Origin: Aporrectodea caliginosa
Lineage: Eukaryota > Annelida > Clitellata > Crassiclitellata > Lumbricidae
Length of the DNA: 64,000 bases
NCBI GenBank assembly: GCA_020284085.1
Contig: JACEVL010000081.1
Span: 597,501 to 661,500, forward strand
Reading direction: 5' to 3'
Shown: positions 54,560 to 64,000 of the stretch, one piece after another
How positions within the stretch are numbered: position 1 is the first letter of the stretch
How the letters are laid out: each line of letters starts with the position of its first letter
Program-made: the position numbers and the translations under genes
The notes under the pieces: model-generated
Databases searched by the model: none
What the model was told of the DNA's origin: nothing
The model's input: only the letters and a program-made list of their open reading frames with translations

Positions 54560-54893
54560 GGTAATTACTCAGAGGTGCTCCCGACTTCTGTTCACGTGCA
54601 AGTAAGGCAAACACAAGCCAGTGTCCAGTTTTCCAATAGGTTACCAGATCAGTAAGTTAGACAGAAATTAGAAAAATATTTCGACTGAAGGATCAAGTTA
54701 CAAGCATATTATTAGTTTCCGAAAACTTACATGTTCTGTTTCACGTGCAAGTAGTTGCCGTAGGCCATGTTGTTGGCGTGGTGTCCACTTTTTCAGTAGG
54801 TGAATAAATGGAAACTTAGTTAGACAGAAATTAGACAAAAGACTTGACCGAAGGATCAAGTTACGAGCATAACATCAGTAAATGATAACTTAC
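54560..54893 (-). repeat. Tandem copies of linker exon plus intron, decayed
   Basis: Two units share CACGTGCAAGTA, TTAGTTAGACAGAAATTAG, CTGAAGGATCAAGTTAC and an ACTTACATG donor-like end (about 54590-54735 and 54738-54893). The second unit still reads DTTPTTWPTATTCT before a stop. They are probably duplicated Thr/Pro linker exons. A 20-bp L2-tail-like piece is at about 54563-54585. Confidence 0.6.
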
Positions 54894-55016
54894 ATGTAGT
54901 TGTTGGAGTAGCCGTCGTAGTAGTTGGCGTTGTCGTTGGCGTGGTTGTAGAGGGCTGGCGGTGGTACGGTGGCTGGGTGGTGTAATTGTTGTCGGTGTAT
55001 GGGTCTGCAGACCCAG
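54893..55016 (-). pseudogene. Thr/Pro linker of the vWA protein
   Basis: One frame reads DNNYTTQPPYHRQ, then STTTPTTTPTTTTATPTTT, and ends at ACAT|GTAAGT, a strong splice donor in phase 1. Thr/Pro-rich stretches commonly separate vWA modules and carry O-linked sugars. The phase-1 end is compatible with the phase-1 start of module C. The join to the preceding module needs a one-base shift. Confidence 0.65.
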
Positions 55017-55515
55017 ACAAGTGTCTCCGAGGATTGCGACCAAGACATCGGTCAGACTGTTGGAGCTCTCTGAAGTGTTGCTGCAGGCTGCGAAGAGATG
55101 TTCCTCAGCTCGGCACTCTCCACATTATTCGTCATTCCAGAGCAGAAGATTTCGACTCCTCTGCAGCTTTCTCTGACTGCGTCTTCTCTGCTGCTCGGTT
55201 GACTTACCCACCCGTAATCAGGAAAGTCATCTTCTTTACTTTCTCACGAACTCCCAGACTCGGAGTCGTCAGTTGTTTTCGCACGTCGCTGAGGGCGCCA
55301 CTATGTTTCGCCTCCGCCAATAAATATATTGTCAATGGCCGTTTGGACACTCGTTCGTCGTGTGCTGGTTGAGATTGAAAACAATCTGAGACGCTGCTGA
55401 ACGGCACAACACCGGTTCAGGCCGATCGGAGAGGACTGGAGAATGTTTTTCGTTAAGTTCTTGATCAGTCGAAATCGACAAAACCTTGCTGGTTGATTGG
55501 AAGGATTTTGGTGGC
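55017..55515 (-). pseudogene. vWA module A, frameshifted
   Basis: Read downwards: ASQIVFNLNQHTTNE, SVQTAIDNIFIGGGE (the GG(T) loop), SGALSDVRKQLTTPS, REKVKKMTFLITGG (the strand and D-G loop, here GG), SQPSSREDAVRESCRG, VEIFCSGMTNNVES, AELRNISSQP and SLTDVLVAILGDTCLG. These follow the second half of a vWA fold to its final Cys, but they occupy alternating frames with about five one-base shifts. The first half with the MIDAS motif was not found upstream and may be in another exon. The conserved text despite shifts may mean recent decay or assembly errors. Confidence 0.68.
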
Positions 55516-55536
55516 AACGTCAGAGTGCTTCGTTAT

Positions 55537-55690
55537 TTTTTTTTCGTTTTTCTTTTCGTTTTTTTCGATTTTTCTTTCCGTTTTTTTGTTGTTTTCGTTT
55601 TATCTTTTCGTTTTCCTTTTCGTTTTTTACTTTTCGTTTTTCTTTTCGTTTTTCTTTCTTTATCTTTTCGTTTTTTCTTTTCGAGTCGTT
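55537..55690. repeat. (TTTTCG)n-rich tract
   Basis: Imperfect TTTTTCGTTTTTC units. Phe-rich frames on the + strand and Lys/Arg-rich frames on the other strand are repeat translations. Confidence 0.92.
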
Positions 55691-56150
55691 CTCTTGGTCA
55701 TGTTCTGCGACGTATCTGGACTGTCCACGGCTCCTGCTGGATCTTTGACGAAACCAGGCGGCACCAACTCATCTTCCTCGCCGCCAACAGAACCGGCTGC
55801 CGTCTTCTCCTCCATTCATCTCCTCCTTCCTACAGCACAGGAAGACTCGCTTCACACGTCGAAAGTTTCGTCGAAACATAGTCGCACAAAGCCTAATCGG
55901 CAATTCTGTAAAAACGATCGCCAGTGGACAATCGACGTAATATAGGCCTATTGAGATGCTTGGAACAATCGAATCATCGACGCAAGTAGACGATGACGTC
56001 ATTTGCAAAATAGAAGTAGCCTATTATTGGAAATGACGTTACACTGCTATAATCGTAAACTCGAGATTTCTAGAGCGCCCACAGAAGCGAAGACGGTAGA
56101 GTAGACAACCCATCGAGACAACCCACCATGATGCACGCGACGAAGGCATA
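55691..56150. other. Unassigned, possible upstream exon of the vWA gene
   Basis: On the - strand a short frame from 55817 has VPPGFVKDPAGAVDSPDTSQ and an overlapping frame has a Cys/Arg-rich VKRVFLCCRKEE. Neither is a recognised domain. I would not call a gene. Confidence 0.25.
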
Positions 56151-56385
56151 TAATAAGTAAGTAAGTAAGTATAGCCTTTATTACTCCATTAGTGAACGCA
56201 CAAGGGGACATCCAAATAGAATGTAAAATAACACATAGAAGTAATAAATATGTATAGTAGCCTAATAATAATGAATAGTAAAGTTCTAAAACATGTTAAA
56301 GAAAAGATATTATTATTTATTATTATAATAATATGGACAAACGCCTTGACAACATTTAGTGGATGCTGACCGATTTGAAAATTAA
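56151..56385 (-). mobile_element. LINE 3' tail with TTAC repeat, minus strand
   Basis: On the - strand it ends AATAAAGGCTATACTTACTT with further TTAC units (56153-56173). The body is AT-rich and not assigned. Confidence 0.5.
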
Positions 56386-56386
56386 T

Positions 56387-56439
56387 GGGCTCAAGGACGA
56401 TCTAATGAGTCATTAGATGATTAGATCGTCCTTGAGCCC
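56387..56439. repeat. Perfect 20-bp hairpin
   Basis: GGGCTCAAGGACGATCTAAT is followed after 13 bases by its exact reverse complement ATTAGATCGTCCTTGAGCCC. The loop contains CTAATGAGTCATTAG, itself a near-palindrome. Confidence 0.9.
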
Positions 56440-56442
56440 TCG

Positions 56443-57235
56443 CAGTACGACCACTGCTTGGGATTTTTCCCAATATCTTGGGAATTTGGGGTCCGACTTG
56501 GGATCTGGGGATTTTGCCTAACAATCTTGGGATTTATTTTAAGGTCTACAGACTAGTTTTTACCGTACTTTGCAACAGTGGCAGCGAATCAGATTAGAAA
56601 AAGTTGTTCAGTCCGAAAGACATTTATCATTATTGTAACCTGTAAACATTGTTAAATCATTAACTAGGCATTTTGGTGAAGAATTGTGATTGTTAAATGT
56701 TTAAACGCATTGTACAGTTTTATTACGCGTATGTTATTTAATTGATTTTATTGCTGATCTTTCTTTTTACTGTAACCTTACTCTCATATATTCATAGATG
56801 TCTGTTTTATTGTATTTTATGATATTTTTGACATTTGTGATTTTTGTGATTTGTGATTTAATAGGCCTACTCCATGTGATGTTCCCGTAGTGCGTTTGCA
56901 GGCGGTTCAATAAAGCACGCACTTACTTACTTACTTACATATGTTTTCTAGTTGACCTAATTTTCTTCTAATTATCGTTTTCTTTGTACATAAATTATTT
57001 CTGACTTTGTATGTAAAGCGCTGAGCGTTTGCTTGCGTTCAATAAAGAACATTCTTACTTACTTACTTACATAATATTTCATCACATCTTTTTCCTTTTC
57101 GATAACTTGGGATATTTTGGTACACTTTTGGCCAAGGACCAATATACAATAATATAGAGTCCTTGACTTTTGGCCAATCGTGGGAGTTTTCTGGCAAGAG
57201 CTTGGGATTTCAGAAAATCGAGAGTGGTCGCACTG
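56443..57235. mobile_element. hAT-like inverted-repeat element
   Basis: The left end CAGTACGACCACTGCTTGGG matches the inverted right end CAGTGCGACCACTCTCGATT; CTTGGGATTT-type words recur inside both ends. The adjacent 8-mers differ. The interior holds two LINE-like TTAC tails at 56890-56940 and 57030-57073. Confidence 0.65.
56890..57073 (+). mobile_element. Two LINE-type 3' ends with TTAC repeats
   Basis: GTTCAATAAAGCACGCACTT plus ACTTACTTAC at 56906-56938 and GTTCAATAAAGAACATTCTT plus ACTTACTTAC at 57038-57072. They are two copies of one tail type, also seen inverted at 56153. Confidence 0.65.
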
Positions 57236-57586
57236 CTAATGACGCGTAAACAGGGCCGACTGGAGTAAAGTAGCCTACAGCAGTATCATCGTAAATTAAG
57301 GCGCTACAAAATGTGCGCCATGTTGAGCAATGAGCATTCGTTGACTTTATAACGGCGTCTGCTTTAAAGTGAAATGGCTTCATTTAAGTTGCAGAAAATT
57401 CTGTTAATAGCGCTTTTAACATATGATTTCAAACAGATAATGTGACTATCCTGCCATGAGGGAAGTGCTAATAAAAACACGTACGCTTATTTTAGTCGGC
57501 TAGCTAAGTCGTTTAGCATTAAGTTTTTGCATTTGTTGTTAAGGACGCTATTTCATTAGGCCTAAGTGATTTTTAAATGCGTGGTG

Positions 57587-57964
57587 CTTCTGCGGCGGAA
57601 ATCAACCGGCGAAAACTTACTTTTGCGGCGGAAATGCCGCCACGCAACCCGCGAAAACGAACTTCTGCGGCGGAATTTTTTTCACCTTTTATCCAAAAAC
57701 GACTCTAACCCTAACCCTGACCCTAACCGACACTAACGACGCCTAACCTGACCCCAACCGACCCTCACGAGGCCAATTTTTATGAAGTAACGCATTTTTA
57801 ACAAGGATAAATCTTCTGGGAAAGGTTTGTCCTATCGACAATTCAGCCATCTTAAGATGTTTTCAAGTCGTATGTGCCGCGCATGCGCTGCGCATGCGCA
57901 AAAGGTTACCGCCGCAGAAGTACAATTTTCGTTTATATTGCGGTGGTATCTTCCGCCGCAGAAG
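57587..57964. mobile_element. Inverted-repeat element with telomere-like core, second type
   Basis: Ends CTTCTGCGGCGGAAAT and (inverted) CTTCTGCGGCGGAAGAT. CTTCTGCGGCGG recurs further inside on both sides (57660s, 57910s). The core 57701-57772 is CTAACCCTAACCCTGACCC and relatives. A GCGCATGCGCTGCGCATGCGC-type palindromic stretch lies near 57880-57900. No ORF or clear target duplication. Confidence 0.68.
57701..57772 (+). repeat. Telomere-like array inside element
   Basis: The order CCCTAACCCTGACCCTAACC, GAC, ACGACGCCTAACCTGACCC, ACCGACCCTCACGA parallels the array at 3529-3650. Confidence 0.78.
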
Positions 57965-57969
57965 ATTTA

Positions 57970-58830
57970 TCCTTTTTAAATAGGTCTGTTAACAATCTGA
58001 TTTAGTAAGATTTATTGATTTCTTTAGCGCCAATTCAAAATGCCTATAGTGCCTATAGTATATAAGAATGCCTACTGACTTAGTTATACCGCTCCCATAG
58101 AAGCCTTGAATTATGTGATTTGTTGAAGTTGCGTTTTGTCAGCTCCTGAGTTTTCAATAAACAAGTATTGTATTGCTACCATTGCAACTTAGTTTACATT
58201 CTAATTACATAGGCATAAATTCATGCCATTCACCCAGTGTTCTAATTTAAAGGGCATATCTGGTGGACTTAGTTGAAGTAGTGGACCAACATTTTGTTTA
58301 GTTTATCCTGAGACTATTATTGCTGAAGTCCCAGGTTTATCCCAAATTTACGTTAGCGTTAATTCTTCCTCATTTATATCGGTGGGAGACATGTTTTAGC
58401 GATCTAGGCCCAAACTATGTGACACAACTATGAGCATGTATCCACCTTCAAAGCCACTGTGACTGCAAATGTAAATATCTTGGTTTTCCAAAGGGATCAC
58501 AATGTTCTAGAAATTCACTGTTAAAATGACATCTTCATCCACTTTCTTCATACTTTCATGCGCATATTCTGAGATTTGCCAAAAAGTGGAATTTTTTCTA
58601 ATTTTCAGGTTCACCGCCCGTTACAAAAGAGAATTTTGTAAGTCTGTAAAATCACTAACAACTTTATTATTGTTCTTATTTCTGGTCTCTTAAGTATAAA
58701 ATTTTTAACTGCAAGATGTGTATCTGAAAATTGTTGTCTATAACAAATAAGTTTGGAAAATAATAATAATAATAAAACTAATGCACTGTACTACTACGCT
58801 ACTGGTGTTGCTGCTGCTGCTGCTGCACTG
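57970..58830. other. Unassigned spacer
   Basis: AT-rich, no gene recognised. AATAAACAAGTATTGTATTG at about 58155 is a polyA-signal- or LINE-tail-like string. Confidence 0.35.
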
Positions 58831-58831
58831 C

Positions 58832-61800
58832 CAGTGATGGATAATTAAGATTTGTAACTAATTAATTAGAATTAGCATTATTTCGAATTTCTTAGATTTA
58901 GCATTTTTAGGAGAACCAATTAATTAGAATTAGTTGCTGGCATCAGAATAAAAAAACGACACAAAAGTGTTAACAGTATTTTACCAGTTTTGCTATAAAA
59001 TGTTACTAGTATTTTACCAATTCAATCTATTAGACAAATATTTTAAATTATGATGAAGCTCAAATTTCAATGGTCTTCATCCAATTTCTTCTTATTTCTG
59101 TGGAAATGTTTTTATTTATAAGAGATCAGAGTTAGTATTGTTCTTTACTCATTTGTAACAAACCCTGCAACACCAAATATCATTGCTCCAGTGATGCTGA
59201 TGTTGAAGGAACAACATACATGTTTTGTTTCAGATGCAGTTGGAAATCTCATATTGTTTCCTACTAGAAGCTAAGAGTGTTATTGCCAAAACAGGCTCTT
59301 TCCAGTTAATTTTACTTTACTGATGGATTCGTTTATATGCTGACATTTAATAAAAACATGTCATAACTAAAGGCAATTCTTCTGTCAAAGATATCATAAA
59401 AAACTAAAAATATTGGTTGATGCTTATTAATTGCAGTGAAAGCATCCAGAAAAAGTAAGTAAGGAAATATGTAGACGAGGTAATTCTGAAGCTAATTATG
59501 AGATTTTAATTAGAATTAGAATTAGCAAAACGTTGGTTACTAATTAATTAGAATTATAATTAGCTACCAAAACTAATTCATTCATTCATTCATTCATTCA
59601 GAGGACTTATATAGCGCCCCTCCAAGATAACCTACTCAGAGGCGCTCCCAGCCCAACTACGGCGATAGAGAACAGTTTTCAAATTCTTGTAAAAGGTGTA
59701 TGCAGAGTCTCCAGCTAGAAGAACACGCAGATCTGAAGGAAGATTATTCCAGATGGTCGGCCCAACCACTGAGAAGGCACGAAGTTGCATCTTTGAAGTG
59801 CGTGCAAAGGGAACAGCAAGTTCACCTCGAGATGCAGAGCGAAGATTTCTGCGGGTAGCTAAACCTGAGGTAGGGCGACAGAACTCACGCAAGTAGGCTG
59901 GGGCGCTCCCTAATTGGCACCGCCAGACCCAGACCGAAATCCTAAATTGAATGCGCTGAGAAACAGGAAGCCAATGGAGTACGTCACGCATATAATGCGA
60001 GATATGGTCAAATTTAGAAAAACCACCAACAAGCCTAGCAGCTGCACGAAGCACACGCTCAACCTGAGCAATGCGCCCCAATGGGAGGCCAGCATAGATG
60101 GTACTGCAGTAGTCAATCCTACTACAAACAAAAGCATGAACAACAGTAAGTGCAGCACTTGGTGAAAGTGAACGGGAAATTACCCGCAATTGCCGCAACT
60201 GAAAAAAGCAAGCACGGCATAAAAGATTTAGGTGTTCAGAGAAGGTAAGCTAGCTCCTGATCAAGAACAACCCCTAAATTGCGGACAGACGTCGAGAAGA
60301 CAAAGTTAGGGAAGTCAGCAGATATGGCCTGAGGATCTATTTTTCTCAGCTGCTGCCCATTACCAAGCCATATAAACTGCGTTTTGGAAGCATTGAGGCG
60401 CAGACGATTGGATGACATCCAATTGCAAAGTGCCTCCATAGCCCGCTGCATTGTGGCTGCTGCAGTCAGAGCATTAGAGGCCGGACAATGCAGATAGGCC
60501 TGAATATCATCAGCGTAGAGCTGACTCAGAACACCACAAGAGGCCAGAACAGTTACAATATCAGCAGTGTATAAAATATACAGCAATGGGCCGAGAACAG
60601 AGCCCTGCGGCAGACCAAAAGGAGTGGCAACCCATTGAGACCTAGTGGACCCAAAGACAGCGCAGGACATACGCCCACTCAGAAAAGAGTGGAGCCAGTC
60701 AAGCGGCTTATCAGAAATGCCAAAAGAAACTAATAAGCGATTGATAAGAATGTCGTGGTCAACCGTATCAAAGGCCGCACTGACATCAAACAGAGCCAGA
60801 AGTGTAACTTATGCCCTATCCATGGCGCCATATAAATCCGAGAGTAGGCGAAGCAAAAGAGACTCAGTGGAATGGTTTTTCCTAAAACCTGACTGATTTA
60901 CAGGGAGCAAGTTATTGGACTCAACGTGCAGTGCTATCTGACAAGCTACAATTTTCTCAATGATTTTAGAGATAAATGTTACATTAGATATAGGCCGGTA
61001 GTTGACCATGTCGGTTGGGTCAAGTCCCTCACGCTTCAAGGAAGGAAGAAGTATGGAGCGCTTTTGGGAAACTGGCAGGATACCGTCCTCCAGCGAGCGG
61101 TTGCAGAGGAGTGTGAGGAATGGAAGAAGATCCTCCAAAAATTCCTGCACAAGGAAGGGCGGTAGAGGATCGAGTTCACAGGACTTCGGTGGCGACTAGA
61201 GGATGAAGTGACGGAGTTCCTCGCTGGACACGCATCTCAGCTCAGACAGACGGCATTCCGTGGGAGGAAACTCTGGAGGAGCGGAGCCGGAGGTGTCTTC
61301 ACGAACGGACTTGATCTTGGCCTGGAAATAATCCATGAACTCCTCAGCCGTGAACGAAGGAGCAGCTGTTGAAGTAGCAGTCTTAGAACGACCAAGGAGG
61401 CTATTCATTGTCGACCACAATTTCCTGGGGTCTCGATTGTGGCGCGAAATTATAGCCTCCCAGTATTCACGCTCCTTTTCCTTGAATCTCGAATGCATCG
61501 CCCTGGTCGAATGGATCCAAGCTAACCGATCATCCGATGATCTTGAATGTCTGTATCGTCTTTCAAGGCGTCTGGTCTCGCGACGCAGATTCCGACATTC
61601 TGCGTCAAGCCATGGTGAAAGCGGCCGACTACGCACTCTGACAGGACGGGCTGGCAGTAAAGAGTCAACCAGGCTCCTCATGGTGGTCTCGTAGAGTTGA
61701 AATAGGTCAGAGACAGACGATGCAGTCATAGATGAGATGTCTCTGCACAGCGAACTTTCTCGCAACGCCGACGCGAAGGCAGCGCGATCCAGATTCTTCC

Positions 61801-61952
61801 ATCCACGGATGTGTCGGAGGACGTGAATCGGGATCTCATGAGTGAACGGAATCGTCAGTGTCACGAGGCCATGATCCGACAGCGACGGAGGTGCGACTTT
61901 GAGATTAATGAGCTAATTAATTAGTTTATAATTAATTAGTTACCCTTCACTG
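58832..61952. mobile_element. hAT-like element with AATTAATTAG ends, split by L2
   Basis: The left end CAGTGATGGATAATTAAG and the inverted right end CAGTGAAGGGTAACTAATTA are followed by repeated AATTAATTAGAATTAG words (58850-58935, 59500-59575, 61905-61945). The flanking bases are CTG/CTA repeats, so a target duplication cannot be judged. The L2 at 59579-61897 lies inside the right half. Confidence 0.6.
59579..61897 (-). mobile_element. L2/CR1-like LINE, 5'-truncated, three breaks
   Basis: One frame covers almost all of it, from the end of the endonuclease (PPSLSDHGLVTLTI, SDH motif) to RT. Motifs: LLPSLKREGLD, NYRPISNVTFISK, NQSGFRKNHSTESLL, FDTVDHDILI, FGLPQGSVLGPLLYILYTAD, catalytic LYADDIQAY, SKTQFIWLGN, VRNLGVVLDQEL, then RQLRVISRSLS and AFSVVGPTIWNNLP. 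The breaks are an in-frame TAG at 61196-61198, a stop near 60806 and a frameshift near 60240. The 3' end is GCGCTATATAAGTCC with TGAATGAA repeats (59579-59600). Only three lesions in 2.3 kb suggest a fairly young copy. Confidence 0.9.
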
Positions 61953-62000
61953 GCCGCTACTGCTGCTACTGCTACTGCTACTACTACTAGGCTACTAGTA
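61953..62000. repeat. (CTACTG)n-type microsatellite
   Basis: Short CTGCTACTGCTACTACTACT run beside the hAT-like right end; a CTG run (58810-58828) lies beside its left end. Confidence 0.85.
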
Positions 62001-62480
62001 ATAATAATAGTGCTCAACAAGGTTATAAACTCAGTGAGCAAATCTCCCATGTCCGTAGTGGAATATGAGTTGGTGGTCATTTCTAGCTCATTGACCTTGG
62101 AGCTGGCTATGACTCCAAGGTCCTGAACAGGTGCATCCCAGGTGCATCCCAGGACTTTCCGATTACTTTCCAGCTTATGCTGGTACAAAGTGATACTGCT
62201 TGGTGACGGAGTCATGTCTGTGCAAACCGCTTGTCCAGTATCCTAACAACCGAACCGTTCACCATGTCAATCAACTTAGGCTTAATCCTAACTTAAGTTG
62301 TTTGTTCTTGAGGTTTATGATTATTATGGTAAATAATAAAAAGTGGAACAACAACAAGATGTCAACTCTGTACATATTTTAAAACTTGTTTTGTACTTTT
62401 ATTATAGGTTGATCTTCTCAATACAGACGAACTCTTCTGCGACTATTTCAACGCATTTCTTAGACTTCCTGTGTGTAACT
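62001..62480. other. Unassigned spacer
   Basis: A 13-bp direct repeat (GGTGCATCCCAGG) at about 62131-62153. No gene recognised. Confidence 0.35.
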
Positions 62481-62514
62481 TAATTTAATCTAATTCAAGA
62501 TAAACATGCAATGT

Positions 62515-62750
62515 CAAGTGAGGCAGGTCAGGTAAAAGAAGGTAACTCAAGTCAGGTTATGTCAAATAAGGTCAAATAATGTCAGATCAGATCTAGGAAG
62601 GTAGCTTCAGATCAGATCAAGGAATGTAAATTGAGATCATACAAAAGCCAGATAAAGGAAGGTACCTTCAGGTCAGATCACAGAAGGTAAACTGAAGTAA
62701 AGTCAGGTCAAGAAAGGTAAAGGCAAATGAGGTCAGGTTACCAAATTCAA
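62515..62750. repeat. Degenerate AGGTCAG/AGATCAG/GAAGGTA repeat
   Basis: AGGTCA-like and AAGGAAGGTA-like words recur about every 20-40 bp over about 230 bp. Confidence 0.75.
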
Positions 62751-62754
62751 TGTA

Positions 62755-63410
62755 ACGATTCTACTTCTATAGTGCCAAGTGTTGTCAGTCAATCTGTCAC
62801 CAGAGCTTGGATTGTGGTTAGACAAGGTAAGGGAGATTTGGAAGCACCTCTGCCAAACCCATCCATGTTTTGGGGTTACTGGAAAGGCCGCTGGTTTGGC
62901 GGTGCCTTCTTGGCTGTGCCACACCTAACTAGAAGTCCGGCAAAAGGAGGACGTGTCCTCCTTTTTGGCGTCGTGTCCTCTGTTTGGCAGGCAAAGCTAA
63001 GAACCTGGAAAATATACGGCTTTTTGTATGTTTGTTGTATTGGGCTATTGGGGATTATTTCATGGCTGTTTTTAACAACTTTACATGTGCGTGTTGTACA
63101 ATAAGAGGAATATTTCGTATGATATTGGTAATGAGGATTTGCTGTGGAGAGTTGGCTCCTCAGAGCAATACTGTGTGTAATCAAGAAGGTGCAATTGATT
63201 GTTTAAATAAATACTTTGCAACATTATGATAAATAGCCTCAGTTGATTTTGTACAGCTTTCCAATGTGACTTAATTTCTTTGTTACTTAGGAGAACCTCT
63301 GACTCCGGAGTAAAACATTCAATGTGTCGTCCTTTATCCTCTTTTCCAGTTTTCTGTGTCCTTCTTAGGCTATCCATGTATCTGACAACCCTACGCCTAA
63401 CTGTCAGATC
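62755..63410. other. Unassigned region
   Basis: A 125-codon + frame (62727-63104) begins inside the repeat and shows no known domain; its tryptophan-rich text is not convincing. Possibly part of an unrecognised transposon. Confidence 0.3.
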
Positions 63411-63413
63411 TTT

Positions 63414-63416
63414 GTG

Positions 63417-63460
<44 letters not shown>
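63414..63460. repeat. (GT)n microsatellite
   Basis: About 23 GT units with one early GC. Confidence 0.98.
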
Positions 63461-63461
<1 letters not shown>

Positions 63462-63599
63462 CATTACATTTTTGTTCTTTTATTATTTTAATTCTTGAAA
63501 AAAATGAATGAATGCATTTAAGTTACTTTATAAGATGTAGCAAACTTCAATCTTGCAAACTATTTAGCAGATTTGTAAAACTAGAACAATTTGGCATCT

Positions 63600-63925
63600 T
63601 ACAAACTACATGTATTTAAAAAACATTTCGCATAAGGATAATTTGATCTTGCAGACTATTTGCAAACATATTTTTTCACTGTTGGAAACTTTACTTCTGG
63701 AGAAATGTTTATTCCAGGAGATTTAAGAAAATTCAGACAATTTCAGGAATTTTTAAAAAATTTAAAAAAAACATTGCACATAAAGAAAATTTGTTATATT
63801 TCTTTCACTGTTGGAAACTTTACTTCTTGAGAAACATTTATTCCAGGAGATTTAAGAAATTTGAGGCTATTTCAGAAATTTTTTGCAATTTTTGCAGAAT
63901 TTATAAATTTTAGGAAAGTTTGCCA
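63600..63925. repeat. 129-bp tandem duplication
   Basis: TTCACTGTTGGAAACTTTAC begins at 63675 and 63804; both are followed by TTATTCCAGGAGATTTAAG. TTTGCAAACTA-type words before and after suggest older partial copies. Confidence 0.88.
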
Positions 63926-64000
63926 ATTTCAGAACGTTTGTAAATATGTTATATGCAGAGCTTTATCGAGCCACTGGTGTACAACAGGAAAACTGGATTG

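Noticed and set aside
55161..55207. 47-bp intron with GTAAGT donor inside vWA module A
   Set aside because: Reading through in another frame gives SQPSSREDAVRESCRG joining two vWA strands, so the DNA is coding and the apparent donor is coincidental.
55493..55945. Phe-rich 150-codon frame resembling a membrane protein
   Set aside because: Arises from the TTTTCG tract; the rest of the frame has no domain and opposes the vWA gene.

Overview
This window looks like repeat-rich DNA from a non-vertebrate animal, probably a marine invertebrate. The evidence is spread-out coding DNA, non-LTR retrotransposons (L2/CR1-like, RTE-like and a restriction-like-endonuclease type), tRNA-derived SINEs, hAT, piggyBac, Merlin and mariner-like DNA elements, and many long microsatellites. 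Frequent short taggcctac strings and a Mab-21 gene of the type expanded in marine invertebrates would fit an echinoderm or other deuterostome, but I cannot fix the species.

Only two cellular genes are supported. On the + strand, 19959-22874 is an intact, intronless 971-residue Mab-21/cGAS-like nucleotidyltransferase-fold protein with a long helical C-terminal half. A 24-codon upstream ORF ends on its start codon (TAATG). On the - strand, about 55510 down to 51750, are parts of a gene for a secreted protein with three von Willebrand factor A (vWA) modules and a Thr/Pro linker. Its coding frame is broken by many single-base shifts.

Layout. 1-1.0 kb: frameshifted transposon-associated gene. 1.5-2.6 kb: non-autonomous hAT element with an exact 8-bp target duplication; a second inverted copy lies at 17.8-18.9 kb. 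3.3-3.8 kb: inverted-repeat element with a telomere-like core. 4.9-6.5 kb: young L2 insertion inside a perfect 95-bp target duplication. 6.6-9.5 kb: piggyBac and mariner-like MITEs around an 880-bp TATATG microsatellite. 9.5-14.1 kb: decayed inverted-repeat transposon with an RTE fragment inside, then a Merlin relic that splits a (TA)n tract. 15.5-18.9 kb: three pieces of one LINE lineage, each bordered by TAA-type repeats. 19.9-22.9 kb: Mab-21 gene. 23-28 kb: quiet AT-rich DNA with SINEs and a 170-bp hAT MITE. 28.5-30.9 kb: nearly intact 5'-truncated L2. 33-47.5 kb: dense nested and tandem repeats (58-bp satellite, broken L2 copies, a piggyBac with transposase remnants, and ~1-kb duplicated units that preserve filled and empty hAT sites). 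47.5-51.7 kb: large inverted repeat of TCCATTCA-type satellite around a LINE fragment, a 67-bp minisatellite and a ~100-bp array. 51.7-55.6 kb: vWA gene. 56.4-58 kb: two inverted-repeat elements, one with a telomere-like core. 58.8-62 kb: hAT-like ends around another L2. 62-64 kb: simple repeats and unassigned DNA.

The mobile DNA shows dependence. One tRNA-SINE ends with the same 3' tail and TGAA repeat as the L2 elements, as if it uses L2 machinery. Another SINE group has a different tail and probably a different partner. Several MITE families have exact target duplications that identify the superfamily. No operons, rRNA genes, true tRNA genes or CRISPR arrays were seen.
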